Shown in pieces: positions 1-7,397 of a stretch of 7,397 bases of DNA (its first letter is position 1; each line of letters opens with the position of its first letter). A program made the position numbers and the translations under genes. The DNA is taken from the NCBI GenBank assembly GCA_003142355.1, contig PLMF01000189.1:38114-45510 (forward strand), given 5' to 3'. Source of the stretch: Bryobacterales bacterium. Its GTDB lineage: Bacteria; Acidobacteriota; Terriglobia; Bryobacterales; Bryobacteraceae. Under the pieces are notes generated by a model. That model had not been told where the DNA came from. It saw only the letters and a program-made list of their open reading frames with translations, and did not search any database.

Positions 1-1482
1 TCACGGCACCAGTTGATAGCTGACGAACGCCAGCCTCCGCCCATCGGGCGACCAGGAGGGCACGTTGATGGTCCCCTGGCCGCCGAACAGCTTCGCCAAC
101 ACGCCGATTCCGCGGTCCGCCAGCGTCATGATCCGGAGCATCACATCTTGGTTTTCGGGATGCCCGCTAACGCCTTTCTCATAGGTGAGAAACACGATCC
201 GCAGCCCGTCCGGCGAGAGGTGCGGGAACCAGTTGTTGTACCCATCGTCGGGAGTCACCTGCTCCTGCCCGCTCCCGTCCGGCTTCATCCGCCAGATCTG
301 CATCAGCCCGCTGCGAATCGAGTTGAAATAGATATACTTTCCATCCGGCGAATACTCCGGCCCGTCGTCCAGCCCCTCCGCCGTGGTCAGCCGGGTCTCT
401 TCGCCGCCCGCCGCCGGAATGGTGTAGACGTCGAAGTTGCCGTTGCGCTCCCCGCAGAATGCCAGCGTCTTCCCGTCCGGCGACCATCCATGCAAATACG
501 ACGGCGACTTTGCCGTCACCTTGCGCGCAGTCCCGCCGCCGATCGGTACCACATAGACCCGCGACCGGGGGTCTTCCTGCGATTGACCGCTGATCCCCAT
601 CATGGTCCCGTCCGGCGAGATGACGTGGTCGTTGTTCAGCCGCGTGGCGATTCCCGTGTCGATGGTCTCCTGCTTCCCGCCGTCCACCGGTATGCGATGC
701 AACCGCCCGTCCCCGTTGAACAGCAGCATGTTGTCCTTGGTCCAGTTGGGCGCTTCGAACCGCCCCGGCGCCACGTAGACCACCCGCCGGTCCGTCGAGG
801 CCACCGTGATGGTTTCCAGCGTGCTGTACAGCTTCGGCTGCCCCGAAGCCGGCGGCGCCGGCGTGAGCTCCACATTGCGGAAGATGGCGGTCTCGATGGC
901 GTCCTTGTTGTGAGCGCTCACCCCGATCCCCACGTAGAATGGATCCTTCAGAGCCACCTTCATCGATCCGCCCGCCAAGTGCAGTTCCTCGCCTTCCGCG
1001 GCCACGGACATATACAGATACGCTCCCGCCTTGGTGATCCGCACCCGCTTCGGCGCCGGCAGGTTGGCTTGTACCTCGTGCGTAGCCGCGCCCTTCTCTT
1101 CGCGCGATTGCAGTGAGGTCAACCCGCTGGCGTGCACCGCCGCGTCGGCGTACGCCGCGTCCGCGTCCATGCTCTGCCGCAGCATCAACACCGCCTTCTT
1201 GTGCGGATCGCCGCTGGTCGTAGTGAACGCGATCTCCGCCGTCAGCGACACATCGCCAGACACTTCCTTCCAGACAAACTGAAATGCGTCCGCCGTCCCC
1301 CAGATGTTCTCCCCGCTGGCCGTAATGCGATACGTCTTCTGGGCCGCGTCGTACTCCACCGATCCCCGATGCAGCACGGCGCCGACATCCCCGTGCCCTT
1401 CGAAGATTCCCGGTTGGGCGACGATCGCTGGCGATAGCACGATGGCCGCCGCCATCATCCGGCACACGCATCCGATTTCCAT
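1..1482 (-). CDS. Exported protein with lectin-like (DUF1349-type) domain and TolB-like six-bladed PD40 propeller
   Basis: A 493-residue protein whose TGA stop lies exactly at the left window edge. Residues about 9-22 form a short hydrophobic stretch ending SPAIVA, consistent with an export signal. Residues about 30-206 resemble the concanavalin-A-like beta-sandwich of DUF1349-type proteins (GENIWG, a long beta-rich run, then FRNVEL). Residues about 245-490 are a beta-propeller: SPDG motifs begin at 289, 334, 378, 423 and 478, and a degenerate copy (WTKDN) lies near 247. The 42-55 residue spacing fits six blades, as in TolB. The start is ATG at 1482, preceded by GGGAGGA at 1497-1491 with an 8-nt spacer. 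The propeller matches the TolB C-terminal fold, but there is no TolB N-terminal domain and no tol-pal neighbours, so it is not tolB. A periplasmic or secreted binding role is inferred; the ligand is unknown. Transcribed divergently from the next gene. Confidence 0.85.
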   Translation of the reverse strand: MEIGCVCRMMAAAIVLSPAIVAQPGIFEGHGDVGAVLHRGSVEYDAAQKTYRITASGENIWGTADAFQFVWKEVSGDVSLTAEIAFTTTSGDPHKKAVLMLRQSMDADAAYADAAVHASGLTSLQSREEKGAATHEVQANLPAPKRVRITKAGAYLYMSVAAEGEELHLAGGSMKVALKDPFYVGIGVSAHNKDAIETAIFRNVELTPAPPASGQPKLYSTLETITVASTDRRVVYVAPGRFEAPNWTKDNMLLFNGDGRLHRIPVDGGKQETIDTGIATRLNNDHVISPDGTMMGISGQSQEDPRSRVYVVPIGGGTARKVTAKSPSYLHGWSPDGKTLAFCGERNGNFDVYTIPAAGGEETRLTTAEGLDDGPEYSPDGKYIYFNSIRSGLMQIWRMKPDGSGQEQVTPDDGYNNWFPHLSPDGLRIVFLTYEKGVSGHPENQDVMLRIMTLADRGIGVLAKLFGGQGTINVPSWSPDGRRLAFVSYQLVP

Positions 1483-1581
1483 TTTTCAAATCCTCCCGCT
1501 CACCACTGGCTGGTCCGGCACCGACTATATCACACGTCTCATTCCACACGCTGTGCTAGCCTTCAATGTCGAGCGGACCGG
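1483..1581. promoter_or_regulatory. Divergent intergenic region with weak promoter candidate
   Basis: This 99-bp gap must hold promoters for both divergent genes. On the minus strand TATAGT at 1529-1524 is a plausible -10 box. It would place the transcript start near 1517 and give a leader of about 35 nt containing the strong ribosome site. No good -35 hexamer sits 16-19 nt upstream of it. On the plus strand I see no convincing -10/-35 pair before 1582. The assignment is tentative; the gap itself is certain. Confidence 0.35.
1491..1497 (-). promoter_or_regulatory. Strong Shine-Dalgarno of the propeller gene
   Basis: On the minus strand GGGAGGA lies 8 nt before the ATG at 1482. This is the best ribosome binding site in the window, and it fixes the start and hence the N-terminal export signal. 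Confidence 0.75.
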
Positions 1582-3663
1582 ATGTTACTTTACTCCCTGA
1601 CCATTTTTCTTTCCGCATTCCTTCTTTTTCAGGTGCAGCCGATCATCGCCAAGATGATCCTGCCGTGGTTTGGCGGCTCTTCGGCGGTATGGAGCACCTG
1701 CATGTTGTTCTTTCAGGTGGTGCTCCTGCTCGGCTACCTTTACGCCCACTGGCTGCATGAAAAACTGGCGCCCCGCAGGCAAGCTGTCGCTCACATCGCC
1801 GCCCTGGTGGTGAGCTTCGCCGCGCTGCCCACGTTGCCCAATCCGGGTTGGAAGAGCGCGGGTGTGGCACATCCTTCACTTACCATCCTGGCGCTGCTCT
1901 CGCTCACCGTAGGGCTGCCGTACTTCCTGCTCTCCTCCACCAGCCCGTTGTTGCAGGCGTGGTACGCGCGGACCCACCGCGAGGGGATGCCGTATCGTCT
2001 GTTCGCCCTGTCGAACTTCGCCTCCATGCTGGCGCTGCTGAGCTATCCGTTCGTGGTGGAGCCGAACCTGCCGGCGCGTACGCAGGGGTTGGTGTGGTCG
2101 GCCGCATACATCTCGTTCGCGGCGCTCTGCGGAGCCACCGCGTGGCGAACGTCCACGCGCGCCGCCGCACCCCAGGCGGCGGCCCAGGCGGACGCCCCAG
2201 CCAGGGATTGCCACCCCGCCTGGACGCTGCGTCTCTTGTGGCTGGGCCTGGCCGCCAGCGCTTCGGTTCTGCTTCTTGCCGTCACCAATCACCTCACCCA
2301 GGATGTCGCCGCCATTCCGTTTCTGTGGATCCTGCCACTCAGCGCCTACCTGTTGAGCTTCATCGTCTGTTTTGAGTCTCCCAGGTTCTACCGGCGCGCC
2401 GTCTTTCTTCCGTTGATGGGCGTGGCTTTGGCTTTCATGGCATACCGGCTCTGGCCGTACCGCACCGACTTCAATCCCCCCTGGCTTGGCTTCCTCACGC
2501 ACATGCCGATTCGCTGGATCGTGGTTTCCTTCGCCGTGGGGTTGTTCGCGTGCTGCATGGTGTGTCATGGCGAGCTGGCCCGCCTCAAACCGCACCCGCG
2601 CTATCTCACGGGCTTCTATGTCACGGTTTCGCTCGGCGGCGCCGTGGGTGGTCTGTTCGTCGGGCTGGTGGCTCCCAACCTCTTTCGCGCGTACTACGAA
2701 TTCCCCATCGGACTCGGGTTGTGCGCAGCCGTCGCCTTCCTGGTGTTGGCACGGGGATTGTGGCGCCTCGCCGGCTTACGGCCGCGATGCGGCGCTGCCG
2801 CGCTGGCCGTGGTGCTGTGTGGCTACCTGGCGTGTCTGGGAGTGGTGATGTGGGAGATGGTGGATGGATACCGGGTAGTGGCACGCAATTTCTACGGCCT
2901 GCTCCGCGTAGAGGATGAAGGTAATCCCAAGATGGATGAATATGCCAGCCGGAAGCTCATCCACGGGACCATCAACCACGGCGAGCAATTCCTGCGCCAA
3001 CCATACCGGCGCCTGCCGGTCACCTACTTCTGCCCGCAATCCGGTATCGGACTGGCCATGCAGGCGCAAGAAGGCCCGCCGCGGCGTATCGGAATCCTGG
3101 GCCTGGGCTGCGGCACACTGGCCGCTTACGGGCGGCCGGGCGATACCTTGCGGATCTACGAAATCAATCCTCTGGTGCTCGATATTGCGCGCAGGGAATT
3201 CACGTACCTTCGCGACACGCCCGCCCGAGTCGAAGTTGCGCTGGGAGACGGCCGCCTGGTCCTGGAGTCGGAGCCTGGCCAGCAGTTCGATCTTCTGGTG
3301 ATGGACGCTTTCTCGGGCGATTCCGTGCCGGTCCACCTGATCACTCGCGAAGCGTTCCGCACGTATTTTCGCCATTTGAAACCCGACGGCATCCTCGCGG
3401 TCAACATCACCAACACGTATCTGGATCTGCGGCCGGTGGTGGAACGGGCAGCCGCCGCTTTTGGCAAGGTCGCTCTGGTATACGACTACGCGCCCGATAG
3501 CGACGACTTCCTCTGCTTCGGGTGCTCCTGGACCCTGATCATGGATCGCGCCACGGCAGCCGCTCATCCCGGCCTTCAGCATGCTGGCAAAGTGCTGCGG
3601 CAGGAGCGGCCATTCCGCACGTGGACCGACGATTTCTCCAACATGTTCAGCATTCTGCGGTAG
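1582..3663 (+). CDS. Membrane-fused spermidine-synthase-like protein (polytopic membrane region plus SpeE-like domain)
   Basis: A 693-residue protein. Residues 1 to about 425 carry roughly a dozen hydrophobic segments (for example 3-23, 36-56, 99-118, 243-263, 311-327, 343-363, 404-424), with an Ala/Pro/Gln-rich loop near 194-208. Residues about 435-693 form a soluble Rossmann domain like the spermidine synthase superfamily: HGTINHGEQ at 461-469, a glycine-rich nucleotide loop GLGCGT at 507-512, acidic YEINP at 526-530, GDGR at 555-558, DAFSGDSVP at 575-583 and TDDFSN at 682-687. This matches proteins annotated as fused MFS/spermidine synthase, whose biochemical role is unproven. The SpeE loop usually written GGGDGG is GLGCGT here, and the catalytic D-(S/T)-(S/T)-D-P segment is replaced by DAFSGDSVP, so true aminopropyl transfer is doubtful. 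The ATG at 1582 suits the family's hydrophobic start, although its ribosome site is weak. It runs convergent with the ATPase gene. Confidence 0.85.
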   Translation: MLLYSLTIFLSAFLLFQVQPIIAKMILPWFGGSSAVWSTCMLFFQVVLLLGYLYAHWLHEKLAPRRQAVAHIAALVVSFAALPTLPNPGWKSAGVAHPSLTILALLSLTVGLPYFLLSSTSPLLQAWYARTHREGMPYRLFALSNFASMLALLSYPFVVEPNLPARTQGLVWSAAYISFAALCGATAWRTSTRAAAPQAAAQADAPARDCHPAWTLRLLWLGLAASASVLLLAVTNHLTQDVAAIPFLWILPLSAYLLSFIVCFESPRFYRRAVFLPLMGVALAFMAYRLWPYRTDFNPPWLGFLTHMPIRWIVVSFAVGLFACCMVCHGELARLKPHPRYLTGFYVTVSLGGAVGGLFVGLVAPNLFRAYYEFPIGLGLCAAVAFLVLARGLWRLAGLRPRCGAAALAVVLCGYLACLGVVMWEMVDGYRVVARNFYGLLRVEDEGNPKMDEYASRKLIHGTINHGEQFLRQPYRRLPVTYFCPQSGIGLAMQAQEGPPRRIGILGLGCGTLAAYGRPGDTLRIYEINPLVLDIARREFTYLRDTPARVEVALGDGRLVLESEPGQQFDLLVMDAFSGDSVPVHLITREAFRTYFRHLKPDGILAVNITNTYLDLRPVVERAAAAFGKVALVYDYAPDSDDFLCFGCSWTLIMDRATAAAHPGLQHAGKVLRQERPFRTWTDDFSNMFSILR

Positions 3664-3668
3664 GGAAC

Positions 3669-3688
3669 GGGCCGGGCATGCCCGGCCC
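3669..3688. terminator. Perfect 20-bp palindrome between convergent genes, probable bidirectional terminator
   Basis: GGGCCGGGCA at 3669-3678 is followed immediately by its exact reverse complement at 3679-3688. The palindrome fills most of the 30-bp gap between the TAG of the plus-strand gene (3661-3663) and the TAG of the minus-strand ATPase (3696-3694). An RNA hairpin would form in either direction. There is no T-tract on either side, so it is not a textbook intrinsic terminator; a stop-and-stabilise or Rho-assisted role, or a dispersed repeat, is equally possible. Confidence 0.5.
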
Positions 3689-3693
3689 TGCAG

Positions 3694-5022
3694 CTAGTCG
3701 CTGGCGGCGGCCGCCCTCTTGGCGAAGTACAGCCCCACCGCGCGGTCGATGTCGGCTCGCGTCAATCGCACCGGCCGGCCTTCATATTCGCTGATGGCCA
3801 CTACCAGCCGGTAAACATCCAGCGGATAGCAGGCCCGCAGGCAACCCGAGCCTGCCGCCAGGCAGCGCTCGCGAAGGTACTCCGCGCAGCCCGGTTCGCA
3901 GGGAGCGCCGTGGGTCTCCACCACCCGCTGGAAGATCTGGTCGAACAGTTCGGCGCTCACGTCGTCCACCAGCACTTTAGTCTGGATGCGCCGCAGGAAC
4001 GCCTCATCCGCCAAGTCGTGCGGATTCAAGTTGGTCGAGAACACCACCATCAGCTCGAAGGGCACCTGGAACTTCATGCCCGAGGCCAGCGTCAGGTAGT
4101 CGACCCGCCGGTCCAGCGGAACCACCCACCGGTTCAGCAGGTCGCGCGGCGAGAGCATCTGCCGCCCGAAATCGTCGATGATCAGAATGCCGTTGTTGGC
4201 CTTCATCTGGCAGGGCGAAATGAAGACTCGAGTGGAGTCGTCCAGATGCAGTTCCAGCATGGATGCCGAAAGCTCGCCGCCCACCGTGATGCAGGGCCGC
4301 TCACAAACTACCCAGCGCGGATCCAGCATCTCGTCGCCGCCGGGCGCCTGCCGGTGAACCACGGGGTCGAACAACGTGATGATATGGCCGTCCACCGTCA
4401 CCGCGTACGGCACCACTATGGTGTCGTGATAGATCCGCAGCATCCGCTCCGCGACACTGGTTTTTCCGTTGCCCGTGCCGCCGTACAGAAACAGCGATCG
4501 ATGCCCGATCAGCGCAGGCCCAAGCTGGTCCAGAAACGCATCTGCCAGCACCAGGTCGCGGAACGCGCGCCGCAGGCCTTCGCGGCTGAGCTTCACGTGG
4601 GCTGCCTGGGTCTTCACCACCTGGTGGTATTGCTGAATGGAGACCGGCGCTGGACCCGCGTACTGGCACACTTCATTCCGCGCCGTCGCCAGCACCCGCC
4701 CCGCGTTGGTCAGGGTGAACGAGTAGTCGTCTCCCAGCATGCCCTTCACTTCCAGCAGTTGCTGTTGCCGGAATTGGTGAAACAGAACTTCGAGCACCGG
4801 AAAGGAAAGCTTCAAGGCCGTATTGAGGACCGCCAGCGTGCCCGAGCCATGCAGCCACAAGTACCGTAGAATCAGATCGGTAACCAGGCTGCGTGGAATA
4901 CCCAGGTCCTCTACGCGGTCGGGAATCACCGGCCAGGAATCCTGCCGGGTGATCGGCGCCGCTACGGTTCTCGCGGTCTTGATCATGTTGGCAGCTCGTT
5001 CGCCCACGCCAAAAACCGGCAT
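3694..5022 (-). CDS. AAA+ ATPase with winged-helix-like N-terminal domain
   Basis: Numbered from the most upstream possible start, the TTG at 5040 (448 residues). Residues about 44-120 are helix-rich and read like a winged-helix domain. The AAA+ core follows: Walker A GGTGNGKTS at 187-195, FDPVVH at 224-229, Walker B ILIIDD at 285-290, sensor-1 STN at 335-337, and a putative arginine finger in FLRRIQTK at 348-355. The helical lid to the C-terminus contains five cysteines (381, 385, 393, 400, 404). The start is uncertain: TTG 5040, ATG 5022 (chosen here) or ATG 4986, none with a clear ribosome site. If TATAGT at 5037-5032 is the -10 box, 4986 becomes the most likely. The family is a nucleotide-driven remodelling ATPase of unknown substrate. 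It carries no Mg-chelatase or Lon domain and is not a PilB/PilT-type pilus motor. Downstream of, and co-directional with, a pilin gene, so a role in that structure is possible but only positional. Confidence 0.8.
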   Translation of the reverse strand: MPVFGVGERAANMIKTARTVAAPITRQDSWPVIPDRVEDLGIPRSLVTDLILRYLWLHGSGTLAVLNTALKLSFPVLEVLFHQFRQQQLLEVKGMLGDDYSFTLTNAGRVLATARNEVCQYAGPAPVSIQQYHQVVKTQAAHVKLSREGLRRAFRDLVLADAFLDQLGPALIGHRSLFLYGGTGNGKTSVAERMLRIYHDTIVVPYAVTVDGHIITLFDPVVHRQAPGGDEMLDPRWVVCERPCITVGGELSASMLELHLDDSTRVFISPCQMKANNGILIIDDFGRQMLSPRDLLNRWVVPLDRRVDYLTLASGMKFQVPFELMVVFSTNLNPHDLADEAFLRRIQTKVLVDDVSAELFDQIFQRVVETHGAPCEPGCAEYLRERCLAAGSGCLRACYPLDVYRLVVAISEYEGRPVRLTRADIDRAVGLYFAKRAAAASD

Positions 5023-5031
5023 CCGCTTCGG

Positions 5032-5060
5032 ACTATACAACAGGTTGGACCGGCGGACCA
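5032..5060 (-). promoter_or_regulatory. Candidate promoter of the ATPase gene
   Basis: On the minus strand TATAGT (5037-5032) matches the sigma-70 -10 consensus at five of six bases. TGGTCC lies 17 nt upstream (5060-5055) and matches TTGACA at only three of six. The same TATAGT hexamer occurs before the propeller gene. If it is real, transcription would begin near 5025, which argues for the ATG at 4986 as the start. Confidence 0.25.
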
Positions 5061-5076
5061 GTACTCCATTGGTTAA

Positions 5077-5150
5077 CTGAAGCTATCAGCTATCAGCGGT
5101 CAGCTCTCAGCTAAAACCTGCGCCGGCGTAGCTGATGGCTGAAAGCTGAT

Positions 5151-5151
<1 letters not shown>
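5077..5151. repeat. Inverted heptamer repeat (TCAGC / GCTGA units), imperfect hairpin
   Basis: Four tandem heptamers of form NNTCAGC run from 5084 to 5111 (TATCAGC twice, GGTCAGC, TCTCAGC), preceded by a decayed unit CTGAAGC at 5077-5083. After a 19-bp gap, three heptamers of form GCTGANN run from 5131 to 5151 (GCTGATG, GCTGAAA, GCTGATT). The arms 5092-5112 and 5130-5150 are inverted copies matching at 17 of 21 positions, with a 17-nt loop that contains the small palindrome CGCCGGCG. The block begins at the pilin's stop codon and ends before the ATPase gene. It could be a REP-like dispersed element, a transcript-end stabiliser or a poor terminator; no T-tract follows on the minus strand. Confidence 0.8.
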
Positions 5152-5618
<467 letters not shown>

Positions 5619-5628
5619 TCTGCCCCCT
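5619..5628 (-). promoter_or_regulatory. Ribosome binding site deciding the pilin start
   Basis: The minus strand reads AGGGGGC at 5628-5622, then AGA, then the ATG at 5618. It favours this codon over the ATG at 5642, which overlaps the kdsA TGA as TGATG and would give an 18-residue leader. The spacer is a little short at four bases after the G-run. Confidence 0.6.
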
Positions 5629-5641
5629 ATTTTATGACGCA

Positions 5642-7397
<1,756 letters not shown>

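Noticed and set aside
179..1549. A 456-codon minus-strand open frame covering most of the propeller gene
   Set aside because: It is Arg/Gly/Ala-rich low-complexity translation without family motifs and overlaps a gene with clear domains and a strong ribosome site; a GC-rich shadow frame.
1545..1556. CACA/TGTG inverted half-sites in the divergent gap as an operator
   Set aside because: Only four paired bases around a short centre; too short to distinguish from chance, and no regulator gene is nearby.
1566..1760. Short plus-strand frame beginning at ATG 1566
   Set aside because: It is out of frame with the membrane protein, lacks a ribosome site and overlaps its first 60 codons.
3910..4869. 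A 319-codon plus-strand open frame antisense to the ATPase
   Set aside because: Its His/Gln/Arg-rich composition and exact opposition to the Walker-motif gene mark it as a codon-bias shadow.
5092..5150. Heptamer hairpin read as a CRISPR repeat or a standard intrinsic terminator
   Set aside because: There are no spacers between repeated units and no cas genes, and no T-tract follows the hairpin on the minus strand.

Overview
The window is GC-rich, densely coding chromosomal DNA from a Gram-negative (diderm) bacterium. A KDO (lipopolysaccharide sugar) biosynthesis gene points to an outer membrane with LPS. The family mix suggests an Acidobacteriota genome, possibly of the Solibacter/Bryobacter type: a secreted DUF1349-like plus TolB-type propeller protein, a membrane-fused spermidine-synthase-like protein, an AAA+ ATPase with a winged-helix-like N-terminus, and a short Cys-free type IV pilin of a style I associate with that phylum. 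That placement is from memory of the families and was not tested by a search.

Layout. Positions 1-1482 (minus) encode an exported protein with a lectin-like N-terminal domain and a six-bladed PD40 propeller. It is divergent from a 693-codon plus-strand gene (1582-3663) that joins a polytopic membrane region to a spermidine-synthase/methyltransferase-like domain. That gene converges on a minus-strand gene for an AAA+ ATPase (3694 to about 5022), and the 30-bp gap between them holds a perfect 20-bp palindrome. Upstream of the ATPase lies about 110 bp of non-coding DNA built of inverted heptamer repeats. Above that is a tight minus-strand cluster: pyrG (CTP synthase, C-terminal part, running off the right edge), kdsA (KDO-8-phosphate synthase, metal-dependent type) and a type IV pilin-like gene. 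Gene order in the direction of transcription is pyrG > kdsA > pilin > (repeat) > ATPase.

How the genes work together. PyrG supplies CTP and KdsA makes KDO-8-phosphate. Both feed CMP-KDO formation for lipid A-core synthesis, which explains their overlap by 11 bp. The pilin follows kdsA by 23 bp and has its own Shine-Dalgarno sequence, so it is probably co-transcribed with them even though its product belongs to a surface or secretion structure. The ATPase follows in the same direction and may belong with the pilin, but the repeat block separates them and the link is only positional. There is no mobile element, CRISPR array, RNA gene or phage gene that I can see. The window is mostly ordinary chromosome, with the pilin/ATPase pair and the heptamer repeat as its least explained parts.
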